From contig JAYKKT010000064.1 of NCBI GenBank assembly GCA_036023115.1, forward strand, positions 7,696,501 through 7,760,500: a stretch of DNA of 64,000 nt, in the 5' to 3' direction. The stretch is from Brasenia schreberi. Taxonomy: Eukaryota > Streptophyta > Magnoliopsida > Nymphaeales > Cabombaceae. Both the position numbers and the translations under genes were made by a program. Shown one piece after another: positions 34,610 to 48,000 of the stretch (within the stretch, counting starts at the first letter, position 1; the number at the start of each line of letters is the position of its first letter). Under the pieces are notes generated by a model. That model was given only the letters and a program-made list of their open reading frames with translations, did not search any database and was not told the origin of the DNA.

Positions 34610-35640
34610 CGTGCAGATGATAAACGATAACCAACTTCAGAAACGAAATAAAAGCAGGGTTCAAAAGCAGGTCATTCTCACTGAGTCACTGTTCATCAAA
34701 AAGAAACAGTTTTCAAGCATAAGCCATTGAATTCAACCACAAAAACTAAAAAAAATCATCTACAGTATTTCACACCAGAGACATTCCCAATAACACATTG
34801 TAACCACTGGTTGATAAAGCACTCTCGAGCGTGAAAACTTTCGATATCAAATGACAAATAACTTCAAAAAGCAAACCAAGAACCAGAGCAAAACCTGCTT
34901 CTAAAGCGGAATCTGTCGAAATTACTAGATGATAACCCCTATATCATGTTGAAAATTTATATAACAGAAAATTCTAACTGTTCCCTATTGTAAAAACAGC
35001 TTCTAGTGTGGAAAACTATCGCTGTTAAAGGAGAACCAACTTCCGGAAACAAAACTAAACGCCCAATGGATGGAAATCAAGGAAATTTAAGACGCGTATG
35101 GCACAATCAACATCAAATCCGAATACCCACATCAAATAAAACCAACTAATGTAACCAACATCAAAGTGAAAAATTAAAGAGAACTCTAGAACGAAAAGAC
35201 AAGAATATGAAGAAGATAAAAAGAAAAGGGATCGTATATGAGGTAACACCAACCAGATCGAAGGCGGACGAAAATTTTGGCCCTCGTAAACTTCCAGAAA
35301 ACCCACACACTAATTTCTCGACTATTTTGCTAGACCATGAAACTTGGAAATCTTGCATCAAATGATCAAACTCATGACACCTAATCAGATGAGAAACGGC
35401 ATTCCCACCTTTCCTTAGGCCTTCGGGAAACCTGGGAACCAGGTCCAGTGAAGCGTGATAAACAAGGAAATGCACAGCAACGACGATAATGAGAGAAGGG
35501 GATGGAGAAGATTATCAGGGCAGAGGCAGAGAGAACCAAGGTAACGCAAACTTCGCTGAGATCTTTTGCGAGCCGATTCGCGGGTCCGCGTATTCTTCTC
35601 CTCCAAATTCAGAAAGTCGGCACCCCTAACCAATCTGCCC
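34610..35640 (-). other. Leader and upstream region of the ZCCHC8-like gene
   Basis: The part from about 35250 to 35560 is less AT-rich than its surroundings, and on the minus strand it reads like a CT-rich transcribed leader. It could be a non-coding first exon spliced to a site just before the ATG at 34606, but I cannot fix the splice sites. ORFs at 35161-35475 and 35415-35633 have no recognisable domain. Confidence 0.3.
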
Positions 35641-35699
35641 CCGACCGATACCCGGAAGTTGAATACGAATTTGGATCTGGATAACCTAATTTGGATCCT

Positions 35700-36876
35700 C
35701 GAACGCCGAATCCATAGTTAAAGGTAGGAGCGGCAAATCGGGTCACCCAGTCGGGTTCGGATAGGGTCAAATTCGAGTTCGGGTGAAAAATAGGCCAACC
35801 CCAACTATATTTCTCTTTAGGTCATATTTATTGGATTCAGATCTGACAAGGGTTGGCTTCAGCCAACTTCGTCTCAACCCGACAAATGTCATATTTATTG
35901 GATATGAATTCGGTTTAATCAACCTATTTAAGATTGGTTGATCTAAACTTCATTGGTTCATCCATTTACGATACACTCTTGTTTTTATTAGAATCACCTT
36001 AGAAATCCATTTTAGATCCAAATCTAATTCGTGTTTATAATTTAGATCAGTATTGAGTTTCAGTATGTTTTTCATATGTAACGCTTTTAGAATCCACTTG
36101 TGATCCATTTTAGGTTTTGGATATGGACATTGGTTTTGGACATGGATTTTAGATCTAGTTTCTGGAGTTGGGAATTTGAACCTGTCTTAGTGTCTTGACA
36201 TGTTATGACGTGTCAGCTTGATCCGAACTCCAATACATTTGGACATAATTGAAGCATGATGTATGTCATTGAGCATGTCACGTCATTTATGTCTTGTATG
36301 CTGTTAAGTTATATTATTTTCTCAATAGAATATATATACACATATACATATATATAAATATTGAACTCGAGATTATAGGCTTGGTTCATATTTAATGGTA
36401 CCCAATTCAAATAAAGTTTTAGTGATGTCAATAAGAAGTCAGGAAAGATCTGAATTGGCATTTTAGTGTTGATCACCAAAGTGACCGCAGATATGGTGAT
36501 TGCAACCCCATATTTAGTAAATTAACATTGCGAAATGTTTTTTTGTTTATCGTGTTCGGATATTTAAACAGGATGAACTAGTTGAAGTGCACAGTGTACC
36601 ATTAAGCATGTAATATCCAATGATAGAATGCATATTCCTTGTGCGTAATACTTTAGATTCATTACTAAATGTTTAAGTTAGTGTTGTTTTTCTTTATAGT
36701 CTTCACCCAATGTAAGCCATGATGATACCACCAAAGCGTACCTTACAAAGTAAATAATGCAGAGCCTCATATTTACTTTTTCTAGAATTTGTAATGCTTT
36801 GCAAATGACATATATATATATATATAAGTATTTTCTATAATTTGTAATGGTTTGCAAGTGACACATGCATATACAT

Positions 36877-36918
<42 letters not shown>

Positions 36919-37090
36919 TGATTGATTGGATCATGCTCAATCATTATTTTTATAGGTATGAGTATAATAGTATTATCTTTTGTTCTTTTTTGAAAACTCT
37001 TAAAGCAATGGGTGAGCATATTAGAGGTAGGTAAATAAGGTATTCTTATATACACACACTTATATAGAGAGAGAGAGAAAGAGAGAGAGA
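35700..37090. other. Intergenic stretch, no gene seen
   Basis: AT-rich DNA with GGGTTCGGAT-type words near 35740-35900 that suggest a degraded transposon. A (CA)n(TA)n tract at about 36879-36919 is followed by ATTGGATCATG, the terminus of the GGATCCAAT-type MITE family. Confidence 0.5.
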
Positions 37091-37095
37091 GAGCT

Positions 37096-37329
37096 GCTAG
37101 ACAACTTCTCATACTAGACATTACTTAATCATTATTACCGTCCGTGCGATCGATCATATGGTGATAATCAAATCACTTATCTCGAGTAGCATTTAATATA
37201 CTCATGTGCATGTATATTAAATGGCCTGAAATCCTTATTGATGTTGATGGGCAACTCAATCGGTATCATCCGTGTGATCACACGGACAATGAAGATCGTC
37301 TAATAAAGTCTCTATGAGATGGTGTCTAC

Positions 37330-37330
<1 letters not shown>
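37096..37330. mobile_element. MITE with TAGACA termini (related to 20815-21036)
   Basis: The left end GCTAGACAACTTCTCATAC and the inverted right end GGTAGACACCATCTCATAG match at most positions. Interior words CGTGTGATCACACGGAC and CATTTAATATACTC recur in the other copy. It lies between GA and CT microsatellites. Confidence 0.55.

Positions 37331-37332
<2 letters not shown>

Positions 37333-37399
<67 letters not shown>
37333..37399. repeat. (TC)10(TA)14(GA)9 palindromic microsatellite
   Basis: Because TC and GA are reverse complements and TA is self-complementary, the 67-bp tract is an almost perfect palindrome able to fold into one stem. Confidence 0.97.
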
Positions 37400-37413
37400 T
37401 ATGTGTGGTGTGC

Positions 37414-37602
37414 TTAAATCTCCTCAAACATCTCCATCCTTCGACTACCATGGTCAAGAATGAAGATTTGAATCTTAAAAAGCAATGTGTATCATTGTTC
37501 TTTCTATACTAATAATACACAATAATATATTCTACTTTTTTATTTCAAATCTTCACAGTTGATCGTGATGATTGAATGGTGGGGATGTTTGAGGAGATTT
37601 AA
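37414..37602. mobile_element. Hairpin MITE with TTAAATCTCCTCAAACAT ends
   Basis: The first ~62 bases and the last ~65 bases are inverted copies with high identity. Both ends read TTAAATCTCCTCAAACATC in their own direction, and GAAGATTTGAA pairs near the loop. The loop is about 60 bases. CT/TA microsatellites lie on both sides. There is no ORF. Confidence 0.75.
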
Positions 37603-37618
37603 TTATGTATTAGATTGA

Positions 37619-37620
<2 letters not shown>

Positions 37621-37696
<76 letters not shown>
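37621..37696. repeat. (CT)n(AT)n compound microsatellite
   Basis: About fifteen CT units followed by about twenty-two AT units. Confidence 0.97.
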
Positions 37697-37697
<1 letters not shown>

Positions 37698-38458
37698 TCT
37701 TATTGCGTTTTATGTTTTCAATGCAATTCTTATCATCATTAATACAAACTTTGGTAATTGTAAAGAAATAGTAGAACATTGATAGATTGACCTTGATACC
37801 AGTACTAAACATATTCGAGTGAACTAAGTATGATTGAAACAACTTATTAGAGATGTAGATGCATTCGCATGCCAAAGCAAATGAAATATATTGTCGATAG
37901 TATCATAGTAAGTACTTTAGTTTTTGGTGGAGTCTATTTTTGAGTTTTCATTTAAGTATCACCTTGAAACTCAAAATTCCAAAGACTCATAGTTGGTTTG
38001 TTTATGTGATTGTTGCTTTTAAGTTTTGAAAAATCTTATTAAGTTTATTAATTCATATATATCCAGCATGTATTATTTGACAATTGTGTGACAATTTTTG
38101 ATAATTTTATATTCTTTCAAATTTAGAATTTGTAGAGGAGGAAGTTGCTAAATACCTCGATATAAAATGTGTGCTGGTGACTGTTGAAAGATCTATTGAA
38201 TCATTTGCAAGGTAACGTTCTTGAATTATGAGCTTATATGGGTCTCACTTGTGGTACAAATAAAATGATAACCTAGACTATCAAAACGAGCGAGCCCGAG
38301 TATGGGCAAGCTCAGATCCAGCTTGGTTCAAGATATTCTCAAGCAACTCGAGCTCCGCCCGATTAGTTCATTCAAAAAAAATGTTGATTTGTTGGTCTTG
38401 CAATGGCCTACATTAACTTGATAGCTTTGAAGGTGGCAATTGGACCATAACATATAAT

Positions 38459-38513
38459 CCCCCCCCCCCCCCCCACACACACACACATATATATAGAAAG
38501 AGAGAGAGAGAAA
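38459..38513. repeat. Poly-C tract followed by (CA)n, (TA)n and (GA)n
   Basis: Sixteen consecutive C bases, the only long C homopolymer in the window, run straight into a CA tract and then TA and GA tracts. The C-run length is a likely site of sequencing error. Confidence 0.85.
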
Positions 38514-38680
38514 TTGGTGTCTACATACTCATTATTACTCGAATCTACTTAAAGATCTCTACCATTTGATCATTATAATCAATGATAAAACAATCAACTT
38601 AAAGATCACATGCAATCAACTTTCGCTTTAATATTTTCTTAGTTCACTAGAATGAACCAGAATATACTATATTTATATAT

Positions 38681-38710
38681 AGACATAGACATAGACATAG
38701 ACATAGACAT
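38681..38710. repeat. (AGACAT)5 hexanucleotide repeat
   Basis: Five perfect AGACAT units followed by GCATGCACACGCAC. Confidence 0.95.
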
Positions 38711-39154
38711 GCATGCACACGCACAGTGTGTGTGTGAGTGGATTCATGTGTGTGTGCTGGCAAGTGCTAGTTTGTTCTAGCAGGTATATGATAGTTGAGT
38801 TCTATTGTAGTTGAATATAGGCGCTCTCATCTGTACAATATGAATCAAGATAGAAAAGTTGGTACCTATTTTCGTCATAAGTGGCTCTGAATTGAGATGG
38901 GTTATCGATTTGGTTCGTAATGCATTTGCTATAGAACTCCTGATGCCGAAGTGAAGCCTTATCGTGAATGGGTAGATTGACTTGTCCTCATCCTGATAGA
39001 TTTCAAGGCGAAGTTCACAACTTTCTAAAGATACAACGACAATAATATGATCTTGTTGGACTTAAACGATAATATGATGCAAGATATGACCCTAATGACA
39101 ACTAAGAACCTATATAGCAGACCCACTTATTGTGAAATAATGCTTGGTTTTGAC

Positions 39155-39245
39155 TTTGTTTTTGGCTACAATGGGGAGGCCAACTCCATATGCATGCCCG
39201 GAGTATCAAACTCGTGACTTTCAACCTGTGAGTCAACTGTTTAGC
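39155..39245 (-). mobile_element. SINE-like fragment
   Basis: On the minus strand the tract reads AGCTCGCTTGGCTAAACAG, then ACGAGTTTGATACTCC, then GGCCTCCCCATTGTAGCC. The order matches an A-box, B-box and tail. A second tRNA-like tract lies at 39566-39660 on the plus strand (GTAGCTCACTGGCTAGG; AGAGTTCAATACC). Confidence 0.4.
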
Positions 39246-40489
39246 CAAGCGAGCTGTTAGTGGTTTTGGTTTTAGTTCGGATCAATCCGTTTATGCTAAT
39301 ATGGTTTATTTGGATTGGTATTTCACACCCGACGAGAACTTGTTGGTTGAAGCACACCATGACAGCTTTCTCCATAGTTAATGATGGATCCACTTTAGGG
39401 CGAGGTGAGACATGTGTCTTACTCGAAATTTGAAAAGTTCTTGGTCCACTATTTATACAAAAGTAAAAGTACAAGTTCTTGGACGGACTTAAAATATAAG
39501 TGTACCTCACTCCAAAAAAAATCTTCGAGTCATAGTTCTCGGCAGGCTCCCAACCAAATCTAACCCCGACAGAGCCGTAGCTCACTGGCTAGGAGGTTCA
39601 ACACACTGACAAAAGGTCAAGAGTTCAATACCTGGGTGTGAGTGCCCATCTGGTCAGGGTCCCCAATCCCCAGCATGCGAAGGAATCCTACCAACTCTAG
39701 TAATTGCAAAGAGCAGTGAGGGCAGCCCCCAACTGCTGGCACTTTGTTTGTTTCTTCCAAGTTGAACCTTTTCTCCATAAACGGAGGGAGCATCAAAGAT
39801 CAAGCCACATAAGTTGATCGAGCTGAGCCGCTCGGACCAACTTTCGCAGGAGCTGACCGACTCTAAATCGCTATCTTGCCTGAGATGAGTACATAGCAAA
39901 CGTGAGCTCGAGCGGCGCGGGTATCAAACTCATGACCTTCATCTCGTGACTAGACCCTCGTGCCAGGTTAGCTAAAGCTATGGGTGCTGTAACCTCAGCT
40001 TTAAGAACATAGTTTTGTTAAAAAAACTTTTAACAAATTTCTAAATATTTTAAGCCGGTTTTATTTTTATATATTGTTACGAAAGATTAGCATATGGTTG
40101 TACACTAATTCAACCGTAGGCTACACTGTTTCGGAACTTTTGGTTGGGCAGACGCTTTCCCCAACTCAACGTTGATCCGCCATGCCCACACAATTGAATT
40201 CTTATGATCTTAACATAGAAAGGAGGTTAAAAAAGAAGCTCAGTGATAATATTGTTTTTTAATATATATTTTAATTAAATTATATATTTTAAATAAATTA
40301 TTTTTATATTATAAACAAAATAAAAAAAAGTAAAGTAATGAATAATTGTGAGCGAACAAAAAGCTAGAGGTGGGTAGGATCCGAGTGTTTAGCTCAAAAA
40401 TGTTAATGAGTGCCCCTATTCGTCCAGATCACGAGGTCGAACCGGCGCGAGTTCAAGCGAGCCGAACCACGGCCCGCTGCTTTTGTTTC

Positions 40490-40796
40490 CCTTTCCTTTC
40501 AAGATAACGAGTCTTCCTGATTTGAGAGAGAGAGAGAGTCGGTGTGTTGAATAAGTGGTGGGTTGGCGGGAGAGAGAGAGAGAGAGTCGGTGTTGAATGA
40601 GTCCTTGGGTGGCGGGACTCTACGTCTTGGCAAACTAGGGAAACCCTGAATTATGAAGCTTCCGGTTTGAACATACACACACAACTTCTTCTGTTGCAAC
40701 GGTTTGTGATTGGTGGCGTGAGGTGGACGATTTGTCATCATCTTCGTTCTTTCTTGGTGGTGAAAAGTTCGAGCTTCTCTCTGCTACTTGTTCCGC
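40490..40796 (+). other. Possible non-coding first exon (leader) of a plus-strand gene
   Basis: The sequence becomes gene-like here, with GA-rich then CT-rich leader sequence and a short upstream ORF at about 40652. A candidate donor (TTCTG/GTACTG) at about 40797 is followed by a long T-rich, intron-like stretch. The nearest plus-strand coding start is 50991, which has a 3' splice-site-like sequence just before it. The link is inference only. Confidence 0.25.
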
Positions 40797-41880
40797 TTCT
40801 TATTCTGGTACTGCCCTTTCATTTCTCACTCTCCTCTTATTCTGTTTCACCATCTACATCGAACTGGTTTTAGTTTCTTGCTTTGATTGTTTCATGATTC
40901 GTATTGGTGTTGTTTGGCTTCTGTTTCATCTGGGGTTCGGATTCTCCTCGCGAATTTGCTTGCTCCTATTCGCTGTTACTGCGAGTACAAAATCGCAGTG
41001 TTTCATTCCTTCTTTTTGGTTGTGTGTTCAACTGGATAGACTTGTTTGGGCGACCACTTTTGCAGTCCTTTCTTTTTTCATGTCGAATGGCGTACTCTAA
41101 CTTAGAGCTTTCTGTAATCACGGTCCCTAATTCTAGCGGACTCGATTTCTGGAAACAAAAACGGATGATAGAATTCATTTTTTGAGTATTTCAGTCACCT
41201 CTACGAAGGAGCCCCTCCATTGGTTTTCAAGAGTTTTACCGGAAAGATACGTAATTGGGGCCGTTTGTTTCTTCTCATTTGATAATGGACACACTGTCTT
41301 ATGTGGTAAAATTATCTTCTGTTAGTTGGTTATCTCTCGGCAGAGCATTCCTATATTTTATTTTTAACTCAGACCCTTCGTGGAGTAGGAAAAATCCTGC
41401 CTAAGCGATCGTCACCCGGGGCCTATGATGGGTGTTGGGTTCCCTTGACATTTGAACTACTGACTATTCTTCTATCAGCCAAAGGCCCTCAACACTACGG
41501 TAACCCTTCTTGGGCTCACTATCCAGATCGCTAATCTAGAGGATTTTCTATCTTTAGGATCCAACAAAACGAGGATTTTAATTTCTAGATGATTGGTGTG
41601 GAGATTTCGGCTTCCTCTTCTGCAGGAGATGAATATGTATGTCCTGGACATGGATTCATGATTGCTGCTCATGATTGCTGCGTACAAGATTCAGATGACT
41701 TGGTCAATTCATTCTTTTGACACTAGTAGTACTACCCATTCATAATATAAGGTCAGTCTTTTCTTCAAGCATTCCTCCCGAATATAGTGATAGCCCATCT
41801 TAATATGCTTGGTTCAATCATGGAATGTATTATTTAAAGCAATATACATAACATGGATTACAAAAATTATAAGCATTGCT

Positions 41881-44800
41881 TTGGGGCATCCCCGCCTAGC
41901 GACGTGCTGCAGAGCCCGAATGCAGTAAGAAGTAAGCAAGGGCCACTACATTTTCGCCCGAATGTAGTGAATCAATTACAGAGAGGGTTCCCACATCATG
42001 GATGAGTGTGGGTAAAGAAGTTAGTCCCACTACATTGTCGCCCGAATGTAGTGAAAATTTTTCAGAGAGGGTTTCCGCATTTTGATTATGGATGGATGCG
42101 GGGGTAAGGAAGTTAGTCCTAGATAATAAGATTTGTATTGGTTCTTGGAATATCGGAACATTATCGGGTAAGCTAATGGAGGTGGTAGATACTATGATTC
42201 GGAGAAAGATTCATATTCTATGTTTACAAGAGACAAAATAGGTTGGAGAAAAAGCAAAGGAGATAGATGATACAGGTTTTAAATTATGGTACTCAGGTAA
42301 AGAAAAGGCTCGAAACGGAGTTGGTATTATCATAAATAAAGATTTAAAGGAGAGTGTAGTAGACATACAATGATATGGTGACCGAATCATGATGTTGAAA
42401 TTAGTGTTGGGAGTAGAGGTTTTGAATATAGTTTGTGCTTACGCACCCCAAGTAGGACTAGAAGATAGTATAAAAACAATTTTTTGGGAAGAGTTAGATA
42501 AGGTGTTTCAAAAGATTCCACAAAGGGAGATGATTTGTTTAGGAGGAGATTTAAATGGACATGTCGGTAAAGAGGCATTAGGATATCAAGGGATTCATGG
42601 AAACTTTGGTTTTGGGGATATAAACGAGGAAGGTAAGGAGATTTTAAATTTTGCTATGGCATTTGATCTCTTTATAGTCAATACAATCTTCAAAAAACGA
42701 GATGAACATTTAATTACTTATAAGAGTGGCTTATCACAAACACAAATTGATTACTTTATTTGTAGAAAAAAAGATAGAGCGTGTTGTAAAGATTGTAAGG
42801 TAATTCCAGGAGAAAGCTTAACCACCCAACATCGACTTTTAGTTATGGATTTACAAATAAAAAAATGGATAAAGAAGAAAAGAGTGCATCGAGCTATTCG
42901 GACTAAATGGTGGAACCTCAAAAGCGAGAAAGAAGATATATTTAAACAGAAAGTCCTTCAAGGAGATGTTTGGAATTATGTTGGCACACCCTATGATATG
43001 TGGAACAATATGGCTATACATATTAGGAAAGTGGCGAAAGATGTGTTAGGGGTATCTAAGGGAGGTGTACCGGCATAAAAAGAAGCTTGGTGGTGTTGTG
43101 AAGTAGTACAAAATAAAATCAAGGCAAAGAGGGCATGTTACAAATTACACTATGCTAAGAAAACTAGTGAAACTTTAGAAGCTTATAAGAAAGCAAAGAA
43201 GGAAGCGAAAAAGGCCGTTAGTGAAGCAAAAGCTAAGATTTGGGAGGACTTATATAAAAAACTCAACTCAAAAGAGGGTGAAAGAGATATTTTTAGGATA
43301 GCTAGGGCTAGAGATAAGAAAACTAAAGATCTTAATTATGTTAGATGCATAAAAGACGAGGATGAAAAAATTCTAGTGGCAAATGATGATATAAGAAATA
43401 GATGGAAAAACTATTTTTATAATTTTTTAATGAAAATAAAGATGTTAGTATTAGTTTAAGAGATTTAGCTAAGTCAGAAAAGTATATAAATCACAATTTC
43501 TACCGACGTATTCAAAAGAATAAAGTCAAAGAGGCTCTTAAACATATGAAGGGTGGTAAATCGGTAGGACCAGATAATATTCCTATAGAAGTTTGGAAAA
43601 TACTAGGAGAAATAGGAATCACTTGGCTCACAAGACTATTTAATGAAATATGGAAAAACCAAAAGATGCCCGAGGAATAGAGAGCAAGTACACTTATACC
43701 CATATATAAAAACAAGGGAGACATTCAAAATTGTGCGAATTGTCGAGGTATTAAGTTAACAAGTCATACTATGAAATTATGGGAAAGAATTATCGAACGT
43801 AGGTTAAGACAAGTATCAAGTTCAACAGAGAACCAATTTGGATTCATGCCAGGCAGATCTACTATTGAAGCGATTCACCTTTTGAGACGTCTTATGGAAC
43901 ATTTTAGAGCAAAAAAGAAAGACCTTCACATTATATTTATTGATCTAGAAAAAGCTTATGATAGGGTACCGAGGGAGGTTCTTTGGAGAACTTTGGAAAA
44001 AAGAGGTATCCCATTGATATATATTAATCTTATAAGAGACATGTATGATGGTGTAAAAACATGTGTGAGGATGAAGGAACGACGGACTTCTTTGAAGTTA
44101 ATATTGGGTTACATCAAGGATCAACTTTAAGTCCATACTTATTTATAATGGCGATGGATGAGTTAACAAAACATATTCAAGATGAAGTACCTTGGTGTAT
44201 GTTATTTGCAGATGACATTGTATTAGTGGAGGAGTCTAAGGAAAAAGTTAATAGAAAATTGGAACTATGGAGAGAAACATTAGAAAGCAAAGGCCTCAGA
44301 CTTAGTAGAACAAAGACATAATATATGGAATGTAAGTTTGATCATTTGGTTATTTCAGAGGACATAGAAATTAAAATTGGCACACATTGCATTCCCCAAA
44401 AGGAAAGTTTTAAATACCTAGGGTCAATTTTTCAAAGTGATGGAAGAATTGATGGAGATGTTACACGTAGAATTAATATTGGTCGGTTAAAATGGAGAGG
44501 AGCATCAGGTATTCTTTGTGATAAGAAGATACCATTAAAATTAAAAGGTAAATATTATAGAGTAGCAATTAGGCCTGCCATGTTTTATGGTTCTGAGTGT
44601 TGGGCAGTTAATCATCAACATGTACAAAAGATGTCTTGGACAGAAATGAAGATGTTGAGATGGATGAGTGGTCATACAAGAAAAGACTATATACATAATG
44701 AGGTTATTAGAAACAAATTAGGAGTGGCACCAATAGTGGATAAAATGAGAGAACATCGTTTAAGATGGTTTGGACATATAGAAAGAAGATCAAAAGAAAA

Positions 44801-45012
44801 ACATCTAAGAAGGTTAGAAAAACTAAATTTGGGAAATATTAAAAGAGGTAGAGGACGACCACAAAAGTGTTGGAAAGAAACAATAAAGAATGATGTAGCT
44901 TATTGGGAGTTAACTGCTAACATGGAACACGATAGGGATCTGTGGAAACAAAGAATCCATGTAGCCGACCTCGTCTAGTATGGGAAAAGGCTTAGTTGTT
45001 GTTGTTGTAGTA
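41881..45012 (+). mobile_element. RTE-type non-LTR retrotransposon (LINE), nearly full length, inactivated
   Basis: After a repeat-bearing leader, the endonuclease starts near 42128 (ICIGSWNIGTLSGKLMEV) and includes LGGDLNGHVGKEALGY and QTQIDYFICRK. The reverse transcriptase shows [54 protein letters not shown] and the catalytic LFADDIVLVEESKEK. The C-terminal part has ECWAVNHQHVQKMSWTEM and RLRWFGHIERRSKEKHL. It ends in GGGAAAAGGCTTAG then (TTG)n, the family's 3' tail. In-frame stops occur at 42239, 42371, 43076, 43678 and 44319, and frameshifts near 43430 and 44090, so it is dead. It lies inside the copia RNase H region. Confidence 0.92.
41907..42115 (+). repeat. Tandem hairpin repeats in the RTE leader
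   Basis: Two units, starting 41944 and 42028 (84-bp period), each open with CACTACATT, an 8-base CG-rich loop, and AATGTAGTG. This is a perfect 9-bp stem (41944-41969 and 42028-42053). A more degraded third stem, CTGCA...TGCAG, sits at 41907-41925. Both full units continue with CAGAGAGGGTT(C/T)CC and end GAAGTTAGTCC. Confidence 0.85.
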
Positions 45013-48000
45013 GTCATGACTCTATATTCTGGCTCTGTAGATGATAGAGACACCTTTTGTTTCTTTTTACATCTCAAAGAGATTAGTGAGTCGCCTAAAA
45101 ATACACAAAATTCAGTTGTGGAATGTATAATTGACATTCCCACCCCAATCAATATTTGTATAAATAATTAATTTAAGAGAAGATGATGGGGTTAGAATGA
45201 TCCTCTTTTAAAGTGTATCCTTTATTTATTTTACAATCCGCATAACCACACTAATGTGTATACTGGGAGAGCTTGTTGAAATTGACGTGCCACATATATT
45301 GTGTGTGTTATGTATGGTTGAGTGATGGTAAGATACATCAAGGATCAAATCATTTGTTTGTAGGGAGTGGGATCCTCTAATTTTTCTCCATCTATAGTTC
45401 TTAATTTGGTCTCCATCTCCTCGAGCATGTTCACCTTCTTGTCATATGTCAAACTTGACATGTTAACATTATCACTAGCAAATTTTGTTTGTGACATAAA
45501 ATAAACTTTGTTATTACGTGTTACTTCTATTCCCAATAAGTAATTAAGTAGATCTAAATCTTTTATTTTAAATTCTTCATAAATATCTCTTTATCTATAA
45601 TATCTCATTTTCATCACTTTCAGTGATGATCATATCATCTCCATACATAAGTAGAATCATAATACCTACATTTTTTCTTACAAATAAGACTGTGTCAGTA
45701 TAACAAGAGCGAAAATCCCGTGCATGCATAAAATTCTCAAATCTATCAAACCAAGCCTTATGTGCTTGCATATAAAGCCTTTTTTTAGTTTAAGAACATA
45801 ATTACTTTGAGCATTGAATCTCGGAGGAAGAGTCATCGATATCTTCACTAAGACTACTATTCAAAAAAGCACTTTTAACCTCCGATTGATATATATCCCA
45901 TTCTTTAATCACACAAATAGAGATCAATATACGAACAATAGTCATACGAGCAACAAGAGCAAAAGTTTTCTCATAATCAATCACATATTCTTTAGAATAT
46001 TATACCTTTCAATAGATCCATCACTATGGGTTTTAGCCTTATAGACTCACCTACAACTAATAATTTTCTTTTCTTTAGGTTTTATAACAATGTCCCAAGT
46101 ATTATTCCTTTCTAGAGCTTTTAGCTCATCATTCATAGCTTTTCTCCATTCTAAGTTATGTTTTGCTTGGTCGTAATGATTTGGTTCAAGGATACTCGAT
46201 ATGATTGCTATATGGTTTCTATGTTTCATAAGACACAAATCTTTGAGGAGGTTTTATGATTCTTTTGTTAGGAGCATTGTCATTTTCTTTATTCCTCCTT
46301 ACATAATGATTTTCAAACGGTCTTATGACTTCTCTAGTTTCGAAATTTCTAGGTTCATACTCTAGTTGGACCATACTTTCCTCTTGTATTTCCTCATTGT
46401 CATCTAACTTTTCATCCAAAAGCGTATAACTATCTTGGGTGCTTTTTTACTCATCTCCATCATAACATTCATCTTCAATGAATTTGACATCTCTAGACAC
46501 ATAAAGTTTATCTTCTTTTGGGTTATAACATATATACCCTTTTTTATCAATACCATACCAAAAAAAGACACATTCAATAACTTGAGGACCTAACTTATCA
46601 TTCTTATCCATGTAAATATCACTTACATCCAAAAACTTTCAACCGATCATGACTAGGTTTATTTGAATACAACTTTTTAACGGGAAAATAATTTTCTAGT
46701 TTGGTTGTTGGCATCATTTTTATCAAATATACGGAAGTTAAAACGGTTTCGGCTCACAACTATTTGAGAACTTTACTTGCTAACAATAAAGTTTTAGTAG
46801 TTTCAATAACATGTTTATGTTTTCTTTCGGCTAAATCATTTTGTTGGGGAGTTTTTGTATAAGATTTTTTATGTCAAATGAAATTTCATGTTCTTTAAGA
46901 TAGTTTTTTAGGTCATTTAAGAGATATTCACCCCTGGAGTGAGTTCGTAAGATTTTGATATTAGTTTCAAATTGAATATTGATCATATTGTGAAAGATCA
47001 ATTTTTTTTAAAGAACTTCCAATTTATGTTTTAAAAAATATATCAAAGTGTGTCGAGTGAAATCATTTACAAAAATAACATAATAGGTCACTCTTCCTTT
47101 TGAGGTTATGGGAGCGGGTCCCCAAACATTGTAGTGTACTAATTCGAAAGTTTTTTTTTTATAAGGGTTCTTTCGCCAAATGGTGCATGATATGTTTTAC
47201 CAAAAATACAATCTTTACAAATAAAATCATTCTTTTTATTAGTCTTTATTCATGGATAATTGTACATTTTGCTTACTTCAAGATACCCTAATCTTTTGTG
47301 CCAAAACCCAAACTCATTACAAGCAATTCCAAAGGTTTTAAAATTTGACACAACTAAATTATCCATAGCATAGAGACCACCTTCTCTATGTCCTTGCCCA
47401 ATCACCTTCTTCGACAAATGATTTTGTACCATACATCCATTTAGTGAGAAGGTAATAATGCAACCATTATCACAAATTTGAGAAACCGATAGAAGATTAA
47501 TATTTAATTTTGGTATAAAACATACTTAAGGTATTTTAAAGGAATTACTTTCTAAGTTATCAATTTCTTTAACATCAAGCTTAGTTCCATATGCCGTAAA
47601 CACTTTGCTCCAACTTGTGTACATTTGTCTAACAATTTATATTCATTTGTCATCTAAAAAGAAGCACTGGAATCTAAAAACCATAACATACCTTGGTTTT
47701 TGGAAGAAGTTGATAACGCTGACCCAAATATTTCTTAAATGTAGGCTTTGATTCTCGACAATAGCCTTGATTCTTGACGGTAGCACTTCCTCCTTGTTGT
47801 TAATGGCAAACACATAAGAAAACCTCAACAAGAGAGAATACATGGTTTTGATATGTCCATTCTCCTTGCAATAATGATAAATTGTACTCTTGTTTGGCCA
47901 AGGCATTACATTACCTTTGAATTGTCCATTTTCTTCACTATTTTTGGTGTGTGGCAGTTTGTAGGTCTTCAAATAATTTTTGGGTCTTGATGTAGCAAGA

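Noticed and set aside
40723..41100. 125-codon hydrophobic plus-strand ORF
   Set aside because: T-rich DNA gives apparent hydrophobic ORFs. Composition fits a leader intron, and no family is recognisable.
44325..44978. 217-codon plus-strand ORF as a stand-alone gene
   Set aside because: It is the C-terminal part of the RTE reverse transcriptase, cut off from the rest by a stop and a frameshift.
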